From assembly GCA_903994455.1 (NCBI GenBank), contig CAJEXI010000007.1, positions 1-64,000 on the forward strand: a stretch of DNA of 64,000 nucleotides. Reading direction: 5' to 3'. Numbering within the stretch: the stretch's first letter is position 1; every line of letters starts with the position of its first letter. The DNA is from an uncultured Chlorobiaceae bacterium. GTDB taxonomy: Bacteria > Bacteroidota > Chlorobiia > Chlorobiales > Chlorobiaceae. Shown here in pieces: positions 39,315 to 46,746 of the stretch. The notes under the pieces were generated by a model. It did not search any database. It worked only from the letters and a program-made list of their open reading frames with translations, and was not told where the DNA came from. A program made the translations under genes and the position numbers.

Positions 39315-39917
39315 ATGAGAAGAAACATCATCAGAGCTATGCTCACCGTAGCAATCATGGCTTTGCCGGCACTGGCCCATGCCGCCCAGTGGAATATTGA
39401 TTCTGACCATTCCAATGTGGGATTCAAGGTGCGCCATCTCATGGTGTCGAATGTCAAGGGAAGCTTTGAAAAATACTCCGGGTCTGTGGACATCAATGAC
39501 AAGGATATCACGAAATCGAAGCTTGAGGCCACCGTTGATGCGGCTTCCATCAACACCAATGTTCAGAAGAGGGATGAACATCTGAGGAGTGCCGATTTCT
39601 TTGATGTCGCCAAATACCCGACCATGAGCTTTGTTTCGAAAAAATGGACGAAGGCAGGCAAAGGTGCGCTGAAAGTTACGGGCGACCTTACCATTCATGG
39701 TATCACCCGTGAGGCGACACTCGATGTGGCTCCGTTCTCAAAAGAGAGCAAGGATCCCTGGGGCAACATGAGGAGTGGGACATCGGCAACTACAACCATC
39801 AATCGCAAGGATTTCGGACTTGTCTGGAACAAGGCACTTGAAATGGGCGGTGTGGCCGTTGGCGATGAGGTCAACATTGCGCTGGAGGTCGAACTGATCA
39901 AGGTTCAACCAAAATAG
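39315..39917 (+). CDS. YceI-family periplasmic protein
   Basis: A 200-residue protein with a signal peptide (cleavage after about LAHA, residue 23) and a lipocalin-like YceI barrel: AQWNIDSDHSNVGFKVRHLMVSNVKGSF, DKDITKSKLEATVD, and FFDVAKYPTMSFVSKKW. YceI proteins bind long-chain isoprenoids such as polyprenyl phosphates or quinones. A short polycistronic context is not visible, so it is likely monocistronic. Confidence 0.93.
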   Translation: MRRNIIRAMLTVAIMALPALAHAAQWNIDSDHSNVGFKVRHLMVSNVKGSFEKYSGSVDINDKDITKSKLEATVDAASINTNVQKRDEHLRSADFFDVAKYPTMSFVSKKWTKAGKGALKVTGDLTIHGITREATLDVAPFSKESKDPWGNMRSGTSATTTINRKDFGLVWNKALEMGGVAVGDEVNIALEVELIKVQPK

Positions 39918-40143
39918 TGAATAAAGGGATTGAAGTAAGGTGATGCCTGCTGTTTTTTTCGGGCATGGCAATCCGATGAATGCGATCCAGACGAATCGCT
40001 ATACCGAAAGCTGGTGCCAGTTTGGCCAACGCATCCCCCTATGGGGCATTTTTTTGTGAAATTTTTTCGGGGATGTAGCGTTATTTTAGAAATTAAAGAA
40101 GTCTAATATTTTTTTATTTTTCACACGAAAGCTTAACTTATAA

Positions 40144-40620
40144 GTGAAACGAGACGTTGAAATAGTGCTTGTTGAGCAAGGGGATGGGGGCACACTCTAC
40201 TCGCTTCGGTTTGATGGGGAGAAAGAAACGCAACTTGTGAAGTTTCTTCAGAGTAAACTCTTGCGTGAAGAGAAAGGTTTTAACGAGATCGTTCAGCGTC
40301 TTTCCAGCATGACCGATAGTTTGGGGTTCAGAGAGCAATTTTTTGAAATGAACGAAGGGTCACGGACAGATTCCGTAGCAGCCCTGAAGAGAGGACGGAT
40401 TCGATTATACTGCTTGCGTTGGTCTACGAGTTTGTTGAATGTTGGTACTGGAGGTCTTAAAACCGCTCAAAAAGATATGACTCTTCGCCATATTGTTCCT
40501 GAACTCCAGGAGCTTGATAAGCTGATTATGATGCGCATGAGATCAGGCGACATCGAAATAGATCACAATAACGGGAGCATGAGGGGTAACCTTACATTTA
40601 AATCTGGAGATATATCATGA
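40144..40620 (+). CDS. Putative HigB/RelE-like toxin of a toxin-antitoxin-chaperone unit
   Basis: A 158-residue protein starting at GTG 40144. The N-terminal half (MKRDVEIVLVEQGDGGTLYSLRF) looks beta-rich, and a central basic strand segment (ALKRGRIRLYCLRW) resembles the RelE/HigB core, where basic residues contact ribosomal mRNA. It is longer than usual RelE toxins. It overlaps the following XRE gene by 4 bases, and a SecB-like gene comes third with another 4-base overlap. Toxin assignment rests mostly on this context. Confidence 0.5.
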   Translation: MKRDVEIVLVEQGDGGTLYSLRFDGEKETQLVKFLQSKLLREEKGFNEIVQRLSSMTDSLGFREQFFEMNEGSRTDSVAALKRGRIRLYCLRWSTSLLNVGTGGLKTAQKDMTLRHIVPELQELDKLIMMRMRSGDIEIDHNNGSMRGNLTFKSGDIS

Positions 40621-41006
40621 ATAGATCATTCTTTCAACAGTTCGTTGAGCAGATACCGCACTTTACCAAAAAATATGTCGGGAGGCAGGGTGAATTTGCT
40701 GTTAAGCTTAGTGAGTTGCTTGAATCAACAGGTATGACTCAGCGTGAGCTGGCTGAAAAACTGGGGAAAAAAGAGTCCTACGTCAGCAGGATGTTGGCAG
40801 GGTGGTCCAATCCTACCTTGAAAACAATTGTTGAATTTGAAGTAGCTTTAGGGAAAGATATTGTTGATTTTAATCTGGATGTCAATAAAGTTCAATCTGA
40901 AAAAACATTCCATACAGAGTCATCATGGAAGTTTATAGTACGAAAAGATGGTATGCCGGAAAGTTATTGCCCATACAATGAAGGAACTGAATTGGAGGCT
41001 GCGTGA
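40617..41006 (+). CDS. XRE-family antitoxin with C-terminal extension (HigA-like)
   Basis: A 129-residue DNA-binding protein. The helix-turn-helix lies at about 40-62 (MTQRELAEKLGKKESYVSRML). After about residue 92 comes a short polar tail with aromatic residues (W104, Y117, Y120; SSWKFIVRKDGMPESYCPY). In toxin-antitoxin-chaperone systems such a tail (ChAD) is recognised by the SecB-like chaperone. It overlaps both neighbours by 4 bases. The order toxin-antitoxin-chaperone matches the Mycobacterium Rv1955-Rv1957 layout. Confidence 0.75.
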   Translation: MNRSFFQQFVEQIPHFTKKYVGRQGEFAVKLSELLESTGMTQRELAEKLGKKESYVSRMLAGWSNPTLKTIVEFEVALGKDIVDFNLDVNKVQSEKTFHTESSWKFIVRKDGMPESYCPYNEGTELEAA

Positions 41007-41467
41007 CAGCGCTGAGTGAGAAAAATAAAATAGGTATCAGATTTGATGGGTTCAGATTTTTGCGCTTTGGATTTGAACAACAGGACGATATTGATACAGG
41101 CGAAGATTTTAATGTTGAGATAGGCACGAATATTGATGTTGATAAAGCTGCAATTGTAGTAAAAGTATTGACAACTTTTACAAGAAAAAACATTGATAAA
41201 ATAGTTGCACAAATTGAAACTGCCTCATTATTTCAACTTAAAGGAATCGAGCACTCTGAAGATCATGAAGGGTCTGAAAAATTGCCGGACGGGCTTCTTG
41301 TTACCGCTATATCATTGGCAATTTCAACAACTCGAGGTGCCATAATCGCAAAGGGTTGCGGGTCATTCTTGGAGGATTTTCTCTTGCCAATAGTTGATCC
41401 AAAATCATTCTTGCCAAAGCCTGATGACCGATCAAAATTAATTGTAGAAGATAAAATACTTGATTGA
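41003..41467 (+). CDS. SecB-like chaperone of the toxin-antitoxin unit
   Basis: A 154-residue protein beginning at GTG 41003. It has the alternating beta-strand pattern of SecB: DFNVEIGTNIDVD, then KAAIVVKVLTTFTRKN, KIVAQIETASLFQLKGI (compare the SecB strand ending in G-I-F-x-I-x-G), and a C-terminal segment ISTTRGAIIAKGCGSFLEDFLLPIVDPKSF in the place of the SecB helix and LPPINF tail. I infer it protects the antitoxin or assists its folding. Green sulfur bacteria also need a housekeeping SecB route, so a general chaperone role cannot be excluded. Confidence 0.6.
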   Translation: MTALSEKNKIGIRFDGFRFLRFGFEQQDDIDTGEDFNVEIGTNIDVDKAAIVVKVLTTFTRKNIDKIVAQIETASLFQLKGIEHSEDHEGSEKLPDGLLVTAISLAISTTRGAIIAKGCGSFLEDFLLPIVDPKSFLPKPDDRSKLIVEDKILD

Positions 41468-41538
41468 AGCAATATATGGATGAAGCTTTTGCCTGATTTC
41501 ACAAAACAAATATAAACAAGGGTAGACCGAAAAATAAG

Positions 41539-41564
41539 AAAAGCCCTGATTTTACAGGGCTTTT
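41539..41564 (-). terminator. Bidirectional terminator between the TAC-like operon and tRNA-Ser
   Basis: AAAAGCCCTG and CAGGGCTTTT form a perfect ten-base-pair stem with a six-base loop. The flanking A and T runs let it act for tRNA-Ser transcription (minus strand) and for the upstream operon (plus strand). Confidence 0.85.
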
Positions 41565-41596
41565 CGGACGATATGGGAGTGCTGGACTATCGTTCT

Positions 41597-41684
<88 letters not shown>

Positions 41685-42050
41685 GTATGTTTTATACTAA
41701 TTCAGCTCGTGTCTTTATGCTTTTCCTGATGATTTCAGTTTTCAACAAGCGCCCATCTGTCCATTCCGGCAGCTAATTTATAAAAATCCCAATCAATTCC
41801 CTTGCAGTTTATTATCTGAGCAAACAAAAGCAGTCCGGGCATGCTGAGCTCCAGCTCGGCAGAAAAGGAGGTAATATTCCGAGCTGGGACTCGGCGTTCC
41901 CGGCCAGAGGCTCAAAGATCTGGACACCTCCTCACCGAAGAGCCGGAAATTCTCACGGCGACGACAAATTGCCCCGCAAGAAAAGAACAACAAAGTCGTC
42001 CCACCTTACAGCAGACAGGGAATAAATGAACAAATAATCAAAGGCATACC
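41685..42050. other. Intergenic with a long inverted repeat at 41843-41895
   Basis: About 366 bases upstream of tRNA-Ser and before the DUF4405-haem gene. The arms at 41843-41859 and 41879-41895 pair at 15 of 17 positions as Watson-Crick pairs (the other two can form G-U), enclosing a 19-base A-rich loop that contains AAGGAGGT. No protein is seen. Confidence 0.5.
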
Positions 42051-42809
42051 ATGAATCGATCTTTCAGTTGGCGGTCATTTACCAGTTTTGGGCTTTTTCT
42101 CTCTTTTCTCATGATTCTGGTCTCCGGGGTGATTCTCTATATTTTTCCAGGCAGAGCGCCCGGTTTTGTGTGGGAATTATGCGGACTGAGCAAACCAGCC
42201 TGGCAAAACCAGCATATCATTTTTGGATTTGCGTTTTCCATACTGTCACTCTGCCATCTTTTTTTTATCAACTGGAAAGCGTTTTTCTCCTATCTGAAAA
42301 GCAAGGCAAAAGCGGGATTACAGAGTCCCGGAGAACTTCTTGTGATTCTGCTGCTCTTCCTCTTGTTTGGTTTCGGTACCTACTTCAAGGTTCAGCCATT
42401 TTCCGGATTTCTGGAGCTTGGTGAAAGCATTTCCAACTCTTGGGACAATAAAGGGAAACAGCCGTCCGATAAACGGGTTGAGGTCAATGGAGTTTCACAA
42501 GAACTGGCTTTTGCTGAAATAGCTACGGAAAGAGGATTGGGGGAGGAAGAGTTCTATGGTTATTCAGAGAGAGAAGAGGGAAGAGAAAGACATCACCATA
42601 AAAGAGGCAATCATCACATAACAGATGAAAATATATCCCCTCAGTATGCCTCGCGCCCCCAGGAAATTGATGCCAAATCCGATACCTTGCCAAACATAAG
42701 AGTCAAAAATAATGCAAAGCAAATAAGTGATTCTCAAGCGCCGGATGACGACTTGCATCGCCGGACAAATGCAAGTTGTGCGTCTTGCCATAATAACAGT
42801 CGTTGGTAA
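42051..42809 (+). CDS. DUF4405-type membrane protein with C-terminal c-haem motif
   Basis: A 252-residue protein. Three membrane helices occur in the first 115 residues (FTSFGLFLSFLMILVSG..., HIIFGFAFSILSLCHLFF, LLVILLLFLLFGFGTYF), with histidines placed as in DUF4405/cytochrome-b561-like proteins. A long polar, His/Glu-rich region follows, and the protein ends with NASCASCHNNSRW, a CxxCH haem-attachment site at C243-H247. It could carry one b-type and one c-type haem. No biochemical role is known to me. Confidence 0.7.
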   Translation: MNRSFSWRSFTSFGLFLSFLMILVSGVILYIFPGRAPGFVWELCGLSKPAWQNQHIIFGFAFSILSLCHLFFINWKAFFSYLKSKAKAGLQSPGELLVILLLFLLFGFGTYFKVQPFSGFLELGESISNSWDNKGKQPSDKRVEVNGVSQELAFAEIATERGLGEEEFYGYSEREEGRERHHHKRGNHHITDENISPQYASRPQEIDAKSDTLPNIRVKNNAKQISDSQAPDDDLHRRTNASCASCHNNSRW

Positions 42810-42814
42810 CCAGT

Positions 42815-42854
42815 ACAACGGTTTTCGAGAGCGTCCGATTCAACTACTCTCGCA
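42815..42854 (-). repeat. Partial copy of tRNA-Ser (D-arm to variable region)
   Basis: Forty bases identical at 38 positions to 41638-41677, the 5' half of tRNA-Ser on the same strand. The acceptor stem and T arm are missing, so it cannot encode a working tRNA. It may mark an old integration/duplication event. Confidence 0.85.
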
Positions 42855-42873
42855 AGGAAAGAGAAGCAAACAA

Positions 42874-42902
42874 AAAAGCCTCTGTTGTTTCAGAGGCTTT
42901 TT
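42874..42902 (-). terminator. Terminator after tRNA-Gly
   Basis: AAAAGCCTCTG and CAGAGGCTTTT form a perfect stem with a six-base loop, 5 bases downstream of the tRNA-Gly 3' end in the minus direction. T/A runs flank it. Confidence 0.85.
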
Positions 42903-42906
42903 GTTT

Positions 42907-42980
<74 letters not shown>

Positions 42981-43041
42981 TTAATGAGTGACAAATATAA
43001 GGATTTTTTTTTTCTGTGCAACTTCTCGATGCAATTTTTTT

Positions 43042-44241
43042 TCACAGTGACAGTTCCCGCATGATTGTTTCCATATCCTTGTCGCCCCGGCCGGAGATAT
43101 TAACGACAAGAATGGCATCTTTTTCCATGTTTGGAGCCCTTGTGATGGCGTAGTGCATGGCGTGAGCCGATTCAAGGGCGCAGATAATACCCTCGGTTTT
43201 TGCAAGCGTCTCAAGAGCAGAAAGCGCTTCAGTGTCCGTCACTGAGGTGTAGGTGACCAGTCCGAGTTCCTGAAGATAACAGTGTTCGGGGCCAACACCG
43301 GGATAATCAAGGCCGGCAGAGATTGAGTGCGCTTCCTGAACCTGTCCGTCTTCATTCTGCAGCAGTTTTGTCAGTGCGCCATGAAGAACTCCCGGTTTTC
43401 CCAGTGTCAGGGAGGCTGCATGTCGTCCCTCCAGCCCTTCGCCAGCCGCCTCGATGCCAACAAGTTCAATTTCAGCGGCATCGTTCAGAAATTCATAAAA
43501 CATTCCGACAGCATTACTTCCTCCTCCAATGCAGGCGGTAATGACATCGGGCAGTTTTCCTGCCTGGGCAAGAATCTGCGAACGGGTTTCGTGCCCTATG
43601 ACGGCCTGAAAATCGCGGACGATCATGGGATAGGGATGCATGCCAACAACCGAACCGATAATGTAAAAGGTCTCTTCCGGATTATTTATCCAGTCGCGGA
43701 TTGCCTCGCTTGTTGCATCCTTCAGGGTTTTTGAGCCGCTTCCAACCGGGCGTACCTCTGCACCAAGCAGTTTCATGCGTGCAACGTTCGGTGCCTGCCG
43801 CCGGATATCCTCCTCACCCATATAGACGACGCATTCAAGATCAAAAAGGGCGCAGACGGTTGCTGTGGCTACTCCGTGCTGCCCGGCACCGGTTTCCGCA
43901 ATAACCCTTTTTTTGCCCATGCGTCGGGCAAGCAGTACCTGACCGAGTGCGTTGTTGATTTTATGAGCCCCGGTATGGCAAAGATCTTCACGCTTGAGGT
44001 AAATTTGTGCTCCCTGCAGCGTTCTGCTCAACCGTTCGGCATGATACAGGGGAGTTGGTCTCCCGACATAATCACGGAGGAGTTTCGCAAGAGTCGTTTG
44101 AAAGGTCGGATCATTTTTTGCTCTCAGGTACTCCGATTCAAGATCGGCAGCGTTTTTAACCAGAGTTTCAGGGATAAACTTGCCACCGAAACAGCCAAAA
44201 TGTCCGGCAGAATCGGGAGCGGAATAAAGTGTCGGTGCCAT
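43042..44241 (-). CDS. trpB: Tryptophan synthase beta chain TrpB
   Basis: A 399-residue PLP enzyme that joins indole and serine to make tryptophan. The PLP lysine is in [12 protein letters not shown] (near 90), the phosphate-binding loop is IGGGSNAVG, and the N-terminal [16 protein letters not shown] is standard for TrpB1. It partners with TrpA encoded about 16 kb away at 59905-60708 on the other strand, so the trp genes are dispersed here. Confidence 0.97.
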   Translation of the reverse strand: MAPTLYSAPDSAGHFGCFGGKFIPETLVKNAADLESEYLRAKNDPTFQTTLAKLLRDYVGRPTPLYHAERLSRTLQGAQIYLKREDLCHTGAHKINNALGQVLLARRMGKKRVIAETGAGQHGVATATVCALFDLECVVYMGEEDIRRQAPNVARMKLLGAEVRPVGSGSKTLKDATSEAIRDWINNPEETFYIIGSVVGMHPYPMIVRDFQAVIGHETRSQILAQAGKLPDVITACIGGGSNAVGMFYEFLNDAAEIELVGIEAAGEGLEGRHAASLTLGKPGVLHGALTKLLQNEDGQVQEAHSISAGLDYPGVGPEHCYLQELGLVTYTSVTDTEALSALETLAKTEGIICALESAHAMHYAITRAPNMEKDAILVVNISGRGDKDMETIMRELSL

Positions 44242-44530
44242 GGAAAGAGAAAAAAGTTAAAGAATTTTCAACCAGTAGTCAGTAGTAGTGCCGATATGGG
44301 GACAAAGAAAACTGCGGGTATGATGATGCTCTTTTCTTGTTCGGTCAAACCTTGGTTCAGGTGTTTTCGCTATGGGTGGTTATAAGAAATATGCTGGTAA
44401 TCACAAACAAGCAACTGATACACACAACCATACCTCAATTCAGTTGTTCATGATACCGGTAAAACAGAGTTAACAAACTGTTAACCTGGATCAAATGCAC
44501 CGGGTGCTCGACAAACCGGTGCACATATTC

Positions 44531-44866
44531 TTATTTGCTTTCCTTTATGATATAATCAACAGAATTACCGACCTGGGCATCAGTAAGCTGGGCATCATTG
44601 CCTCGAGGAGGCATTGTCCCTGTTTTACCCTGAAAACCTTTGATGGCGTTACTGACCAGAGCATCTCTCCCTTTTGTGATGCGTGGAGCCCATGCAGCTC
44701 TATCGCCCAATTTAGGAGAGCCCAATATACCGCTTTTATGGCAGCCAGCACATTTGGTTTCGTAAATATTTTTACCTTCGTCAACATCGTGTGCCGCCCT
44801 GGCATCGGCTGAGGTCATGGAAATAACAAAGAGTGCACAACATGCAAGTGAAAAGAAACGTGACAT
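44531..44866 (-). CDS. Cytochrome c-555, periplasmic
   Basis: A 111-residue class I cytochrome c. The signal peptide is about 25 residues (cleavage after ARA), leaving a mature protein of about 86 residues, the length of Chlorobium cytochrome c-555. The haem site is C39-A-G-C42-H43; the methionine ligand lies in GTMPPRG. LTDAQVGNSVDYII near the end matches the c-555 C-terminal helix. It carries electrons to the photosynthetic reaction centre. A Cyc2-like outer-membrane protein gene lies just upstream on the same strand. Confidence 0.9.
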   Translation of the reverse strand: MSRFFSLACCALFVISMTSADARAAHDVDEGKNIYETKCAGCHKSGILGSPKLGDRAAWAPRITKGRDALVSNAIKGFQGKTGTMPPRGNDAQLTDAQVGNSVDYIIKESK

Positions 44867-44940
44867 AGAGATAACTCCATTATGATTGCTATGGTAACAA
44901 CGACAAAGTTGCTCTTATGATAACCTGTTGAGAGACTCTC

Positions 44941-44982
44941 CATAAAAGTCATGATCATTGAAAGCTGACCATGACTTTTATG
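44941..44982 (-). terminator. Terminator after the haem-porin gene
   Basis: CATAAAAGTCATG and CATGACTTTTATG form a perfect thirteen-base-pair stem, 34 bases after the porin stop in the minus direction. The stem ends in an A/T run, so it separates that gene from cytochrome c-555. Confidence 0.75.
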
Positions 44983-45015
44983 AACAGATGTACTTTTATT
45001 TCAGTCAAGAAACGC

Positions 45016-46389
45016 TTAGAAGCCAGCACGGACAGCTAATGCGAAGCTGTCAGCATTATTGGTGCCTGAAGCAACGCTTTCCTTTGTGAAATGAGTATAC
45101 GTTCCGGCAATCGAAACCGCTGAAGAGAGCCATGCGGTAAGGCTACCTGCAAGAGTAGGCTGATGCACATCATAAGGTACAGGTACTTTCGCTGTTAATT
45201 TTGCGGAATTTGCCAAATCGGAGTAGGCTGCCTTCACATAAATCCATGAATAGAGATAGTGTCCGATCTCAGCCTTAAAGTTGTTAAGCTGAAGATCACG
45301 ATCATGACTTAATGCTGCACCAACTAGAAAATCGTTATAAACGCCCTGGATATCGCCGCCATAGACAAGTGTCTCACCAGCATATCCACTTGTAAAACCT
45401 TTTGTTGGAGTTATACCAGTCTTGAGATTTTTAACAGCCAGATTATTTTTTGAGTAAGAGAGCCCAGCACCCAGGGTAATCTGGTTATCAAGACCGGTAT
45501 AGGGGTTCCCGAACTCGCCATTGGCACCGGTGAGCAGGCCTGCTCCAAACAACTTGACCTTTCCTCTCAAGTAGAGAATATCATCAATTTTATTCTCTGT
45601 GGCTACGATAGGAGTTGAGTTTTTGGCTGCCATACTTGTGCCAGCAGTTATGGAATACCCGCCAACATCGCCTCTGGTATAGTTCAACTCAGCATAGGTT
45701 CCTGGTGCAGGAAGCACACCGGAAACGTTAACGACACCACCAACTGATACTCCGTTCCACGATGCATTGCTGAAATTATTACCGAGAGCAATATTCAGAC
45801 CGGGATTAAACTCCCAGACAACTCTTACATTGGCATTAATTGGTGGGCTGTCAACCGCGACTGTAGGCCCGGCAGCAGTCTTGTCATCGTCGGTATCATA
45901 AGTCGAGTTTCCGCCAAATCCATTTACTTCACCAAAAACCGTCAGTTGATCGCCGATTGAACCCCCAAAAAAAAATGCTACAGCGCCAGGAACGTTATAG
46001 TTAAACGCCACTGCTGAGGCTGGATCGCCGTTAGAGGTATACGTAGGTGCAGTATAGCTAAGAAGATTACCCGTGAGAACGACGCTCAAGGGGTCGAATT
46101 GAGGAAAAGAGCTGCTCATTGGAGCTCTAACAGTTTTTTTCCATTCATCAGTCCCTATTTTGATCTGTTGCTGGCGGGTAAATACAGCTTCGGCACCACC
46201 CGGCATTCGATAACCATTATTCTTGAATGCTTCACCGATGGCATTCCTTTGTGGCATACCAGAGTGACACATGAGACAGGATACTTCATACTTTCGTGCC
46301 CATGACGGAATAGCCTGACTCTCTGTACTCCAAAACAGAACAGGTGTCACACAGAGTGAAAGAACCGACGCCAATGTGATTTTTCTCAT
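45016..46389 (-). CDS. Outer-membrane monohaem cytochrome-porin fusion (Cyc2-like)
   Basis: A 457-residue exported protein. A signal peptide (cleaved about after residue 26) precedes a short haem domain IPSWARKYEVSCLMCHSGMP (C38, C41, H42), followed directly by GEAFKNNGYRMPGG. The remaining 390 residues consist of alternating beta strands rich in Asn, Gly and aromatic residues and end in FALAVRAGF, the terminal-Phe signal for beta-barrel insertion. This layout, one haem fused to a porin, is that of Cyc2, an iron oxidase/electron conduit of the outer membrane. The assignment to Cyc2 rather than another member of the cytochrome-porin superfamily is inference. Confidence 0.75.
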   Translation of the reverse strand: MRKITLASVLSLCVTPVLFWSTESQAIPSWARKYEVSCLMCHSGMPQRNAIGEAFKNNGYRMPGGAEAVFTRQQQIKIGTDEWKKTVRAPMSSSFPQFDPLSVVLTGNLLSYTAPTYTSNGDPASAVAFNYNVPGAVAFFFGGSIGDQLTVFGEVNGFGGNSTYDTDDDKTAAGPTVAVDSPPINANVRVVWEFNPGLNIALGNNFSNASWNGVSVGGVVNVSGVLPAPGTYAELNYTRGDVGGYSITAGTSMAAKNSTPIVATENKIDDILYLRGKVKLFGAGLLTGANGEFGNPYTGLDNQITLGAGLSYSKNNLAVKNLKTGITPTKGFTSGYAGETLVYGGDIQGVYNDFLVGAALSHDRDLQLNNFKAEIGHYLYSWIYVKAAYSDLANSAKLTAKVPVPYDVHQPTLAGSLTAWLSSAVSIAGTYTHFTKESVASGTNNADSFALAVRAGF

Positions 46390-46746
46390 AACGGCATATC
46401 CTCGGTTTAGATGTTGATATTTTTCGATGTTTCTTTGTTAACCCGCAAACATGATATGCAGCGTTATTGCAGCATAATGAATGAGTATCACATGCCAGAT
46501 CCCCGCCCTATCCTGAAAAACCGTTAAAAGCCTCGTGTTCTATAAAGATTTACAAAAGATTCAAGAATAAAAGATATCTAATGCCTTTAATTGCCAACAA
46601 GTTTATAAGAGGATTTGAAATAAAGAGTTATCAATGGGGAGGTATTTATTGAAAACTCTCATTGCTTTTTAAGAAAACTTAAATAATATATTTCTGTTTT
46701 ACAAGGAGATCCTAACACAATACTGTACCGGAGCATTACCGCATTG
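46390..46746. other. Intergenic, AT-rich
   Basis: About 357 bases between divergent haem-porin and lptD genes, which should contain the promoters of both. It is strongly AT-rich near 46500-46700. No gene or clear repeat is seen. Confidence 0.4.
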
